Shown in pieces: positions 8,575 to 18,577 of a DNA stretch of 28,574 bases. The translations under genes were made by a program, and so were the position numbers. The DNA comes from Gnetum montanum (lineage: Eukaryota > Streptophyta > Gnetopsida > Gnetales > Gnetaceae), in NCBI GenBank assembly GCA_015680685.1, contig MNCI01034785.1:29212-57785 (forward strand). Reading direction: 5' to 3'. Position 1 is the stretch's first letter; the number at the start of each line of letters is the position of its first letter. A model generated the notes under the pieces. It had not been told where the DNA came from, did no database searches, and saw only the letters and a program-made list of their open reading frames with translations.

Positions 8575-9514
8575 GAAGGACTTATCAAAGATTTGCAAGG
8601 AGAATGTTGTTTTGAACAAGGACAACTATTGCTTGTGAAATGTTGAGATTCAAAAAGACTAGATTGTTGAATATCTAAGACAATAGCAAGGGCATATTAC
8701 CAAAGGAACCATGGACTTATGAAGGTTGGTAGTAGGAAATTGCAATCTCTCAATGAAGGAAGTTTGCACTCTTAACCAAAAATCAACAATTGAGGTTGTT
8801 GCCTAGAAGAATGAGACCCTCAAGTTTGAAAGGGTTAAGAACCATTATAAGGACCAGGTTGACCTTTAGAAGGAAATCAATGGAAAAGAAATCAAATTGA
8901 CAAAAGCAAAAGTTAATGAGGTCCTCTAGTAGCTCCAACAAGGAGGTGACATGTTGCAGCCCATCTTCAATGAGTTGAATGTGTATAACAAGGTAGAAAT
9001 ATGACTCAAGGAGTTACAAATAAAAGAGATGGTAGAGTACATGGAGCTCACCAACCTTTGCTATGAGAACTTGGAAATGTTAACTATTGGGAGGCTAATG
9101 TCATAACTAGAGAAATAGGTGGCCAACTTGTACCTTCTATACAAGGTTGAGTTCAAGCATCATAAGGAGATAAAGCAAAAGTTAGAAACTTCTAATGCTA
9201 AATTTGAAGTTCTTAGAACACAATTCACTAACCAAAGATCAATATTTTAGAATGTGTCCTATAGAATGAATGACTACTAGAAGCTATAGAATGTTATCAA
9301 GGTGTTTGATATTGAATGTAAACAATTTGCAACCTGGCTTATCAACATGAAGGAGTTGTTCCTTGCAATGCACTATCCATGGTATGTTCCCATACTATCC
9401 CACATTGGTGATGCTACGTGGACTTTGTATGATCCCCAAAGTAAGGAGGAGAAGATAAAATCATTATTGGATGCTTTCTGTCTTCCACTAGCAATTGCAG
9501 CTATAGCAAGATAA
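8575..9514 (+). pseudogene. Unknown transposon-type reading frame, right part
   Basis: This is the continuation of the frame broken at 7638. The same codon phase holds from 8576 through 9302 to the stop near 9512. The protein is mostly charged helix (coiled-coil-like, with repeated Lys/Glu/Leu) up to about 9290. A final uninterrupted stretch (9302-9511) contains ECKQFATWLINMKELFLAMH and a GDATWTLYDPQ segment. Most stops are TAG or TGA, one C-to-T step from CAG or CGA. I do not recognise the C-terminal domain. The protein may be a structural (gag-like) product of a non-autonomous retrotransposon whose 3' LTR could be the one at 9858, but no 5' LTR is visible upstream. Confidence 0.5.
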
Positions 9515-9857
9515 TAATAACTACAACCTCAACCATAACCACTACATGCACTAGAGGCAAGAGAAGCTACTTTGGTACCTCAAGGGCCTCCACTATTTAG
9601 GACCATTTTATTTTCTCCTTGTCTTCAAGCCACTAGAGGGGTTTTATGTCAATTTTTATAATGGTATTCAATTTTGTTGTCATGAACACTGATTTTTGTA
9701 AAAGTTGTAAATTTGTATACTTGGGCACTTAGCTTTAGTTTGAGTCAGTGTATGCTAATCAGTCAATCAATAATCCCACACCTTCCCAAAATTTTGTAAG
9801 AAGATTGTTCCTCCTTTTGTTCACTGAAGGACAAGTTTTCATTTAGTTGTGGAGGTA
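9515..9857 (+). other. Non-coding stretch ending in a PPT-like sequence
   Basis: About 340 bases without a coding frame. Immediately before the LTR at 9858 is a purine-rich GTGGAGGTA that could be a polypurine tract, which would make the LTR a 3' LTR of the reading frame upstream. The tract is short, so this is tentative. Confidence 0.3.
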
Positions 9858-10751
9858 TGATGAGTCATCATTAGTAGGATCTAGTTGACACGTACCCATA
9901 GATGTAATTATGTTGATGCATGTACATTGATGCATGATTCACTGCATCAATGCATACACATCAATGGAGTGTCTAGTCTTGCTTATATAAATGAATGCAT
10001 GTACTATATCTAAGGCATTGATTCATTAGTAGCATAGCATAGCTCTTGCAATTTATTCTTTTAAGAGTTAGAATACTTTCTAAGTGCCTGCATTAGGAGT
10101 TGAGAAGTGTATGGATCTTTATTCAAGCATTGATGTACTTGGACACTTCAGTGTAAATGACAATAAAGACAAGATTCTTGATAAACCTTACAACACTTGG
10201 AATAGATTAGATTTACTTTCAATGCACTTTACTTTCCATGAAATTTTCTCTTCATGCACTTAGTTAATATTTATGTTTCTGGACACATTAGTCAATTGGC
10301 AGAATGAGTGTGAATAGTTTCAAGCATAAACTCATGTTCACTTGGTAATCCTAGCAATATTATTGCTTGGTTCACTTAGTAGCATAATGCTTGGTAATTC
10401 CAGTGGTGGACATGTGGGTTTAGGATGTGTATGACAAGATAGGAATAGACACTCATCACCCATAGGCTAGTTTAGACTTTATTGTTTGTTGTAATTAGAT
10501 TAAATAACTCATTTCTCTATTATTATTAATAGTAGCATAAGGCCAAAACAACATCAATAATCATATACCTCACTTTGGACTAAACTATATGTGAAAAAAC
10601 TACCACTAGTCCAAAAGGTAAGACAATGTCCTATGAATAACACTTAACAATCTAAATGCCAAACTAGTCCCATCCATGGAATTCGATCAGATTGTGCATG
10701 AATGCTTGTAATTTATATGGTTGGGTGTAGGAGGTAGCCATTTCTCATTCA
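9858..10751 (+). mobile_element. Second LTR of the TGATGA/TCATCA family
   Basis: It starts with TGATGAGTCATCA and ends near TCTCATTCA. It is homologous to 7639-8569 in order over the whole length, including the TATA box (9984-9992), the AAGCATAAACTCATGTTCACTTGG-type block and the GTGGGTTTAGGA block. The flanks AGGTA and ATATA do not make a convincing target duplication, so it may be the 3' LTR of a decayed element whose 5' LTR is lost, rather than a solo LTR. Confidence 0.75.
9984..9992 (+). promoter_or_regulatory. Probable TATA box of the second LTR
   Basis: TATATAAAT lies 126 bases into the LTR, at the place matching the TATA box of the solo LTR. Confidence 0.45.
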
Positions 10752-11404
10752 ATATAAAAGTTCAAATAACAGTCCAGTAAATAATAGAAAGTCCCTCATT
10801 TACATAGGAAAGAAAATAGAATAAAGCTTTGAGAAAGTTTAATGAAAATATGATATTTTCCAAAATCCTCATTTTGTGAGTTCACAACATGTGCCACCTT
10901 CCATTAACCTATTTTTAGCAAGAAACAACAAGAAATCAATAACATTAAAATCCAAAATCTCAATAAAAAAATATTAACAAAAGATGCTAATGCATACCAA
11001 AAGGAGAATTCAAAAGAGGAATATTTTCAAAAAGGAAGATCATAATAATAGAAAGAAAGTTAATTAAAAGATAATTAATAGGTTTGAAAGATATAATAGA
11101 ACACATAATAATATTATTTATAAGGTAATGAGATCAAATAATCCATAAGACATAAACCAACCAAAGATAAATAAGAGTTAAAGATAGACTAGGAGGTCAA
11201 AAAACATGGTGTTATAGTTTTTATGCTTAAAACTATGTCCAACACATAGTGATCATCAAGATGATTCTAATAATACCAATTCCATTTCAATTGAACTTAT
11301 GATTTAGGAGATGACGTAGTTTTAATTTTCTCATAAAGGGTGTCCTAATTAAATTCAAATTTAAAAATTTTATAAAGTTAAAAAATTTAATATAAACTCA
11401 AAAT

Positions 11405-11470
11405 TTTGAGATATGAAGTTGAACTTGTGGCCTCACACTTAGCTTCAACTAACTAGCCATCATGTTAACC
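11405..11470 (-). repeat. Possible tRNA-derived SINE head (first)
   Basis: On the minus strand a TGGCTAGTTAGTTGAAG (A-box-like) is followed after about 20 bases by AAGTTCAACTTC (B-box-like, with the usual CG of the box decayed). This is the layout of the internal pol III promoter of tRNA genes and tRNA-derived SINEs. No tRNA can be folded from it by eye. Confidence 0.25.
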
Positions 11471-11899
11471 TTAAATGGTATGTAAATTAGAGGTAGCATA
11501 CCATATATAATATTTTTTATAAAATTATTATTAAATAAATAAAAAGGAGAGGCTTGTGTTGAGGATGGCCATGCTTGTGCTTGGGCTAGATGAGCTAGTA
11601 TAAAAAATCAAGAGTCTTACTAGTATTCTAACATACTAACTATTAAAATTAAACTCATTAGACTCACAATTCATTACATACAATGTTGTGGGCTTACTAG
11701 TTAGGGTATATTCTCATTAGCATGATGCAATTGAACTTATAACTTGCAAAATGTCTTATAAGTCAACCCTGAGTAGCAAAGAAGTGTGGAGGAAGGCTAG
11801 GATGGGAGGGAGTATTGGAACTCAAAATAGTTTTTAAATAATAATATTCCCAAGATGTATAGTCACATTAGAACTTTATAACTCAACATTAGCCACCAA

Positions 11900-11965
11900 A
11901 AGAGAACCCATAACTTGGAGTTCCTAAATCAACAGCCTTACTACTAGACTAACACCTCATTAATT
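11900..11965 (-). repeat. Possible tRNA-derived SINE head (second)
   Basis: On the minus strand TAGTCTAGTAGTAAGG closely resembles the 5' half and A box of tRNA genes. It is followed by a weak B-box-like ATGGGTTCTC. The body that should follow a SINE head is not identifiable. Confidence 0.3.
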
Positions 11966-12016
11966 TTTATGACAATGTATTAATTAATTAAACTTCTCAG
12001 TAGAGTATATAACCCA

Positions 12017-12042
12017 CTAAACCCTAAACCCTAAACCCTTTA
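12017..12042 (+). repeat. Short interstitial telomere-type repeat
   Basis: Three tandem copies of CTAAACC(C) form an (AAACCCT) array of the Arabidopsis type. It is too short to be a telomere. Such arrays appear at repair sites and in promoters. Confidence 0.7.
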
Positions 12043-12343
12043 GAAAAGACATGTAAAATTAATGCCCTTAAATTAGGGATGTATTTGTCTATGTTAGTCT
12101 TACTTTTAATGTTCATGTTGGTGATTTATGATTGTATAATTTTGAATTGCTTATTATGAGCTTAGGTTTTTTTTTTAAGGTTTCCTAGTAGAGGAATGAT
12201 CTAAAGATGGAGAATGTTAATGTAATTTTGTAGAGAAGTAAGATTTTGAAGCTTAATTTATCTAAATCTCTATTAAAAATAACATTTTTATGAAGCTTCA
12301 AGAAGGGTTGGATGTATCTTAGGATGTGTTGGTGCAAGTGGGT
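12043..12343. other. AT-rich stretch before the gypsy LTR
   Basis: About 300 bases with a T run near 12168-12175 and no coding frame, RNA gene or boundary that I can support. The start of the LTR that follows is eroded, so part of this could belong to it. Confidence 0.3.
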
Positions 12344-13147
12344 TGATGCTAAGGTAGGCGTCATCTACTTGGGTATGCACACCCATTGTACTTATGGCAT
12401 TATTTGATTGATACTTAGATTCTTGTAGTATTTTTTTTTGTAAAATTTGTAAAACTTTTTTCTCTAAGTACTGTTACCATGGATTAAATTGATTATATAA
12501 CATTTTATTTGAGTGCAATATGTACTTAGACATAGTGACATGCACATCAATAAAATCAAGATTTTTTTTATCCATTACACCACTTGGATTAGTTTAATTT
12601 TATTTCATAGTATTTTACTTTAAATGAAATTTAATTTTTTATTATTAAATATTTAATATTCTAATTTGTAAGTAATATGAGTATGATCACTTTGAGCATA
12701 ATATATTATATATTAATGCTTAAGAATCTTAGTAGTGGATACTTGTTTAACACTTGGTAACTCAGAAGTGTTTAATATATGTTCATGATGTGTATAGAAA
12801 GTGGGAACAAATATATATTTTATATTTAACATAGTTTAATTAATCAATTAATTAATTTAAATAATAAAATATTTTTTATTTAATCATTTTGTAGAAAAAA
12901 ATAGTAAAAATTATAGAAATAAATATCTTACACCTTAATCACACTTAACTACACAAATGAGTTTACACAAATGATGAATGAGAAGATAATAAATAGTAAT
13001 CATGTCTTTTACCATTTAAGAATATAGGCTAATTAGGTAAAACTAGTTTATGGAATTTGATTAGATCATGTGTACATGTTAGTGATTTTTATGGTTAAAA
13101 ATAAAGAATATTTGTTGCTCATCATAGAGAATATTTGTTGCTCATCA
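12344..13147 (+). repeat. 5' LTR of the gypsy element (eroded)
   Basis: From about 12450 the sequence aligns in order with the LTRs at 7639 and 9858. Shared blocks are the CTTGGA/AATTTTATTTCAT stretch, the TAGTGGATACTTG block, the GTGTATAGAAAGTGGGAAC block and the terminal TTGCTCATCA. The left boundary is set at a TGATG by analogy and is uncertain by 100 bases or more. The right end is duplicated. Confidence 0.6.
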
Positions 13148-13150
13148 TTG
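13105..13150 (+). repeat. 23-bp tandem duplication at the LTR end
   Basis: The unit 13105-13127 is repeated at 13128-13150 with one difference near its end. The unit contains the LTR terminus GCTCATCA, so the LTR has two candidate ends (13124 and 13147). Confidence 0.85.
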
Positions 13151-13903
13151 AAACCATTACGAGGGACTCATTTTAGCTATGTGTGTTAAATATTTTTAGA
13201 TAGAGAAATCATAAAATGTTATTGTAAAAATATATAATGTATCATCTTTTAGAAAAATAATAATAATATTTTATTAAGGTACATGATATAATAACAAGTT
13301 AAGATGTCTTATTCTTATAGAATTGATTAAAAACTTAGTGATGACTCTAACCAACATGATGGACTTAGAAAGGATGTTGATGAGATTACTCAACAGCTAA
13401 ATGTGGTATATGCATATTTGGATTTCTATTAGTTGGAATTCACTTTCATCCTTCATTACGATAAATAGTTATGCTAGAGAGATTTGGAAAACAATGTTGT
13501 GTTGCCTTTTGATCATTTTCTCCCTTCCATGTTCATGGAAACTCTCATGAAGCTGGGTCTTGAAATAACAACCCTAGATTACTAAATAAAGGAGCATCTC
13601 TCTAGAGATTATAAGCCAATAAAGGTCTAACTTAGAAAAGGTAAATGCATTGAGGCAATTCATGAAATGTTCAAGGGAAAAAAGGTCTTGATCTCACTTT
13701 TTTCACAATCATAATAGGGCCTAAAATTTTCATCAAGGTAATCTCAACACCAAGGTTCTTTGCCCTTTGGTGAGGATGACACAACTTATCAATGGTTATG
13801 TTCAACCTTGGTAAATAACTAGGGTGAGGGGAGAACTAGTTTTAGAACTAGGAGAATCTCAAGGCTAATATCTTTAAACCATTTACCAAAAGAATAACCA
13901 AGG

Positions 13904-14200
13904 GATCGAAGAAGAAAAGCAAGTCGACACCACTCTCCTAGTCCTCAACCTTGACCTTTCTCCTCATCATCAAACTCTGATAGGAGGGAATGTGACCAAG
14001 ACTGAAGGAAAAATTATCAAGATCAAGATGGAGATGACAGAAGGTCCCATCGTAGAGATGGAAGGAGAGATCATAGACAACTATAAGAAGAGGAGGAGTA
14101 TCATCAGGAAAGATGATATAGTAGGTCATATCATAGAAGACATGGCCTTGATAAAGGCTACCATGAATATAATGACTATAATGAGGCAATTCTTCCTATG
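13904..14200 (+). other. Arginine/aspartate/serine-rich tract before gag
   Basis: One frame (phase shared with the gag core) encodes about 99 residues dominated by Arg, Asp, His, Ser, Glu and Tyr. It begins DRRRKASRHHSPSPQP and continues through repeated RR/RD and SYHRRHG to a YHEYNDYNE end. It resembles an RS/RD-type disordered nucleic-acid-binding region. It lies N-terminal to gag, where most gypsy elements have no such tract. Confidence 0.55.
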
Positions 14201-15740
14201 AGGAGCATGATAAATATTTTAGAAGTAGTTCATATTTCTATCAGGCATCAAAGGTATAGTTGAATCAAATGACTTGATATGAACAACATCCCTAAGTTTG
14301 ATGGAGGATATAATGTTGATATATAAAATCATTTGCAAGCCTTCCATGATACCTATGCCTTGCAAAACATTGAGAATAAGTGGCAGAAACCTAAATCATT
14401 CCCCATGATACCTATTAAAGAAGCTGAAAGTTGGTACTAGCCCTTGGAGCTAGAATCTATCCACAAATGGAGTACGATAATGGAAATTTTCAATGATAAA
14501 TATGAAATGTACTCCATGATGTCCAACTTAAGAAAAAAAATATAAGGGTGGAAACATGAAAATCATGGGTAGGTATTGCTCTCTTTTTCTCTGATGCTCA
14601 GGCTATGGTTTCTTTCAAAAGGAAAAAATTTATCATGTGATATATGGGCTAAAAAAAACTAGATAGACTCTTGTTGTTTATTCCCAAGGGAGATTATCAA
14701 AGATGTGAATCCATCCAATTCAAAGGATCATTGATTAAGTGGATAGGAAATAAGGGGAACTTGAAAAATAAGAAAGTATAGATGAGTATAATGGGGACCC
14801 CTCCATTTACATAAGGGAGGTATATTTCTACAATATTAAGGAGGAAGCATCATTGGATGAAGTGTTACAAAGGAAAACATTTTTGATCCAAAAATCTATC
14901 ACAAAGTTATTGGACAAGGTAAAAAAATTGTGAGACTCCTTGGATAAGAAGTTCCAAATAGCTCTAAAGATTGTGAAGGAGAAAAATGGAGTGGGGGAAT
15001 CAAGATAAGGACAGAAGAAGAAGAAATTATACAAGAAAGGGCTACTATTAGTATAATGATAAGGTTGTAGTAATTGATGAGGTTGTATATTCTATGACAG
15101 TGGATAAAGAATGTGATATTTACCAATACGAACATTCCAAAGGATAATTTCCTCTACTATCACATCTACAAAAATATGGGGTTTATGCCTTGAATCCAAA
15201 ATTTGCAAAAAAGAAATCACACAGGAGATTATGTTATCCACAAGGTAATTATCGATAATAGTTCCACAAATAATAGTATTATCTAAGTGAAGCACCACCT
15301 CAACCTCAAAATTATTATCATCAATGGAAAAATCCATAGTCATGGGGGATGCCATTGCCAAATTAGTAATATCCCTAAAGCCAATTAAGTGCTTATGATT
15401 ATTATGTCCAATAACTCATATCTCCTAGTGGCTCTACAAGTCATTCCCCCCACCCCCCCATCATTATTACCCCCTTGAATATCACAAAGTAACCAATCCG
15501 TGAGCCAAATCTCCTTCTAATTATCCTCCACATTATCCATTACAATACTATGCATCTCCCAATTTCACTCCATTGCCACTTGCACTTCTTATGCAAGGTA
15601 AAATTTTATCACAATCTTAGTAATGCAATGCCACAAGGCCCATGAACTTATAGTTAGATTAAAATTTGAATGGTTTTGAGTATAAGCCTTGAAAAATGAC
15701 TTTCTTTAGATCTAACAATTCACCTAAACCTTTGGAAGCA

Positions 15741-15745
15741 TATGT
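15741..15745 (+). repeat. 5' target-site duplication of the outer copia-type element
   Basis: TATGT directly before the TG of the left LTR, paired with TTTGT at 26086-26090 (4 of 5 identical). The gypsy codon phase is restored when one copy and the element are removed. Confidence 0.8.
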
Positions 15746-16217
15746 TGTTGGTCTTTTGATATGTCAAAATCTTAGAAAAAATGGAAAATGTAGAATGTGT
15801 GTGTTTTTTATTGTAGTCTTGCAAGGTCATAATGATCAAGGACATCAAATAGAAATCTAGGACTTTAGAATAAGAGTTGAATTAGAATGAGATCCATGTT
15901 GAGATGTCAAAACGAAGATTCTATGAGTCAAACAAATTTGTTCTAAGGACTACCCAGATGTTAAAATGACAAAGGAATGCTCTAGATCTCAAAGTGTAAA
16001 AGAAAAGTAGATGTCTTACAAAAAAACCACATGTCTATCTTGGAGAGTAGATGTCTCATGATACACATCTCACTATAGATGTCTTCACTTTTAGGTAGAC
16101 ATCCCTCTTGCATTGTGGTTGGTCGTAGTTATAAATATCATTCTTGAAGTAGACATCAAAACTAGCTATTTAGTAGTCATTGTATGAATCCTGAGGAGTT
16201 TTAAAAAACTTACAGGA

Positions 16218-16223
16218 TATAAG
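16218..16223 (+). promoter_or_regulatory. Probable TATA box, left outer LTR
   Basis: TATAAG 472 bases into the LTR, at the aligned place also in the other three copies (18572, 21609 and 25537). It lies downstream of the palindromic motif cluster. Confidence 0.5.
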
Positions 16224-16456
16224 ACTAAGTGAAATTCTTGGAAAAGGTGAAAGTACTGTTCATTTTCAAATCTATCCAAGGCTACTTGAAGAGATTTTGT
16301 GTTTGTTCTTAATTATATTATCTTTTGTATGTATTGGTTGTATTGAGCCTCATTATAAGGACTTTGTAAATCAAGTTACACTTTCTTCTTGATATTTTTC
16401 TTTCTTTCCTTGTAGCCCTATAGGGTTGATGCGCTTCTTGTTGAAAGGCATCTTCA

Positions 16457-16666
16457 TTGAGCTTGTTGAGACCTTGTGAGGTTGAGTGGTTTTGTAGCAA
16501 GAAAACACTTTGGTATAGAGCTCATGTTTGTAAAGTTTGTGAGATCCTTTAAACCACATTTTGAGCTTGTTGAAAGCTTGTAGGGTTGAGTGGCTTCATG
16601 ATAATGAAAAAATCTAGAGCATAGCTCAAATATTATAAAGATTGTGATGCCCTTCAAACCATATTT
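16457..16666 (+). repeat. Tandem repeat of about 104 bases inside the LTR
   Basis: Two copies start with TTGAGCTTGTTGA and share a GGTTGAGTGG block, a TAGAGC/TAGCTC block and a CCTTYAAACCA end. Related repeats occur in the right LTR (from about 25761 and 25867) and in the inner right LTR, which has three copies (starting 21828, 21931 and 22036). Confidence 0.7.
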
Positions 16667-16825
16667 TGAAGTAACAAAGTTTAGAGGTGTGCTTGGATTC
16701 TACGCTTTGAGCGTGGATGTACCCAAGTTGAGTAATCACATAAAAATTATGTTTGGTTTTGGTGGTTGTAGAAATTTTAATTAGGAAATTTATTTAACCC
16801 CATTTCTAAGTTCTTGATCCTCAAG

Positions 16826-16840
16826 TGGTATTAGAGCTTG
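16826..16840 (+). promoter_or_regulatory. Primer-binding site (initiator Met tRNA type)
   Basis: TGGTATTAGAGC starts two bases after the LTR end. It is one C-to-T step from the TGGTATCAGAGC used by most plant copia elements. This confirms the left LTR boundary and the + orientation. Confidence 0.88.
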
Positions 16841-16879
16841 GTACTCTCAAGTTCATGCTTCACATTTGAAGAGTGAACA

Positions 16880-17993
16880 ATGGAGGGGATGTTTTACACC
16901 AAGCCATCGATGTTCACTAGATTTGACTTTTTATATTGGAAGGTAAGAATGCAAGGATTCTTTGAATCCATGGAATTTGAAGTCTTGGAGTCAATTCTTG
17001 AAGGCTATAGATGACCCATTGATAGCACCACAAAATCACTCAAGCCATGAAGCAAATGGACTTCAAAAGAAAAATATAAGTTCATGTTTGACTCAAAAGC
17101 TAAAAACTATATGTATTTTACATTAAATAAATCTAATTTTAACAGAATAGCTAGGTGTAAAACCATAAAGGAAATATGGAAAATGTAAGAGGGAACCTAT
17201 GAGGGCACATCTATTATCAAGCAATCAAAACTTTTTGTGTTGCAAAGCGAATATGAAAAGCTTAAAATGAAAGGAGGAGAAAAGATTAAGGACTAATTCT
17301 CTAGGAAAAATGATCTTGTTGTAGTAATTATAGGGATGAGAAAGGACTTACCAAAAAGTGATGTGATCATAAAAATAACGAGAACTTTGCAGCCCAAGTT
17401 TAGATAAAAAGTCATCACTATGGAAGAAATTAGAGATTTCTTGGTGCTAAAATTTGAAGAGCTTCAAAGTGTTCTTATTGCTTATGAAATAAGTGAAGAA
17501 GTAATAAAATAAAATCCTATCACCCTCAAATATACATCAAGGGAGGAGTTTCTTGAACAAGAAATAAATAATGAAGATGAAGTAGCTCTTATATCAAGGA
17601 TAGTTCAAAGCATTCTTGCAAGGAAAGAAATAAGTTTCAATCAATCAAGCCCTAATCACTTCAGTACCAAAGGTAAAGATAAAGGTAATAATTTTACAAA
17701 ATAAAATTTTGATGCATTTTCTATAGAATGTTGGGTTTGTGGTGGAAGAGACCATGTGGCCTCCAAATATCCTAGTACTGACATGTTGCAATGAAAAGAT
17801 AAAAATGAAACTAAGTCAAGAAAGACACTTCTACACTAGCTGGAATGATGGAGAAGAAAGTGAGGAAGAGGTAGATGATGCAACAAAGGACTCATATCTT
17901 ATATGCATGGCCCTCACAAATGAAAATTTTATAGGTGTCTCTGATGAATCTAAAGGTAAAAATGATGAAAAGTAAAGTGAATTGCATGAGAAT
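16880..17993 (+). pseudogene. Copia-type gag of the outer element (interrupted)
   Basis: An ATG at 16880 in good context (AACAATGG) starts a gag frame 57 bases after the LTR. It reads MEGMFYTKPSMFTRFDF, then YWKVRMQGFFES, a block ending in TIKEIWKM, and helices to EEFLEQEINNEDEVALISRI. A zinc knuckle follows (from 17729) with CWVCGGRDHVASKY, where the last Cys of CX2CX4HX4C is Tyr (TGT to TAT). The frame then shifts and continues with an acidic stretch, SEEEVDDATKDSYLICMAL. The frame has many stops. It is cut by the inner element at 17998. Family motifs are those of the UBN2/gag-polypeptide type of plant copia elements. Confidence 0.82.
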
Positions 17994-17998
17994 ATCAT
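17994..17998 (+). repeat. 5' target-site duplication of the inner element
   Basis: ATCAT immediately before the TG of the inner left LTR. The identical 5-mer follows the inner right LTR at 22260-22264. Confidence 0.88.
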
Positions 17999-18336
17999 TG
18001 TTGACCTTTTGGTATGTTAAAACCTTAAGGAAAATGAAGAAAAAATGATGTTTGTATGGTTCTTATGTTTATAGATGTAAGAGAAAAGGACTCAGGGACT
18101 CACAAGAAAACTTGGGATCACAAGAACTCAAGAGAGCATGGATGAATATTAAGAATTCAAGCAAAATGTGTTTATTTTTGTTGAAGATGATCCTTGGATA
18201 TTTTGAAATATTTTGGAGTGTTTTTGGCTCATTTTGATGAGTCTATGAGGTTATAAGGTCTATGGGGACTTGTTTGGAGGCATCCAAAGGCTCCCATTAT
18301 CAAAATGAGCAGTTTTAGTTTTGGCCCCCATAGAAG

Positions 18337-18458
18337 AGACGTCTTTACAATTACAAAGATGTCTTCTAAAACTAGCAAATGTCCCCATAGACTTGAGGTC
18401 AAATTTAGAAAGACATCATTTAGAAATAGTAAACATCTTCCTTGTAGAGAAGACGTCT
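18337..18458 (+). promoter_or_regulatory. Array of AGACGTCT-type palindromes in the LTR
   Basis: Intact AGACGTCT at 18337 and 18451, with several decayed forms between (AGATGTCT, AGACATCA, AACATCTT). The core ACGT is the type of site bound by plant bZIP factors. The equivalent clusters in the other three LTRs consist almost only of AGATGTCT/AGACATCT-type forms. The cluster lies upstream of the TATA box, as an enhancer would. Confidence 0.5.
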
Positions 18459-18571
18459 CTCACAAATGAAATTCTAATGTAGAAATACATCTTAGCCTCA
18501 AGGAATATGTCTCTAGTGATTGTTAGATAGATATTGCATGAATTTTGAAGTGAATTTGAAAACATCTAGGC

Positions 18572-18577
18572 TATAAG
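18572..18577 (+). promoter_or_regulatory. Probable TATA box, inner left LTR
   Basis: TATAAG 573 bases into the LTR. The right copy has TATAAAAA at 21609, 574 bases in. Confidence 0.5.

Larger units (their letters stand above)
10752..12016. other. AT-rich intergenic stretch with possible SINE remnants
   Basis: No coding frame of interest. The stretch is AT-rich, with A/T runs near 11340-11400 and 11505-11545. Three or four places (near 11290, 11424, 11746 and 11905) share a GAACTTRTG/GAACCCATAAC-type core that on the minus strand resembles the B box of tRNA genes. Two of them have an A-box-like sequence at the right distance. Confidence 0.35.
13330..15745 (+). pseudogene. Gypsy gag polyprotein, N-terminal part (split)
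   Basis: This is the structural protein of the gypsy element. From about 13330 a frame with helical sequence leads to an Arg/Asp/His-rich tract (13904-14200). It then reaches MNNIPKFDGGYN (from 14279, same phase), the characteristic start of the Retrotrans_gag region, followed by HLQAFHDTYALQN and AESWY blocks to about 14540. Further on are a Lys-rich helical stretch (14830-15010) and a Pro/Tyr/Gln-rich stretch (about 15270-15500). I see no zinc knuckle in the preserved part. The frame is cut after the second base of a codon at 15745 by the outer copia-type element and resumes at 26091. Confidence 0.75.
15746..16823 (+). repeat. Left LTR of the outer copia-type element
   Basis: It starts TGTTGG and ends CCTCA. 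It matches the right LTR throughout, including TATAAG at 16218-16223, and shares general structure with the inner element's LTRs. It contains a cluster of AGATGTCT/AGACATC motifs (16008-16160) and two copies of a 104-base tandem unit (16457-16560 and 16561 to about 16666). Confidence 0.88.

Noticed and set aside
13938-14201. Alternative frames (83 codons minus, 69 codons plus) over the arginine-rich tract
   Set aside because: The phase shared with the gag core gives the Arg/Asp-rich tract. The plus alternative is a Lys/Met/Ile-rich shift of the same purine-rich DNA, and the minus frame is its complement.
15450-15475. Run of C residues (CCCCCCACCCCCCC type) as a possible element boundary
   Set aside because: It lies inside the Pro-rich stretch of the gypsy gag frame and no repeat boundary or target duplication is present.
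16318-16657. Three overlapping minus-strand frames inside the left outer LTR
   Set aside because: They repeat a similar peptide because the LTR has tandem 104-base units. Similar frames occur in the inner LTR (18724-18930). LTR structure explains them.
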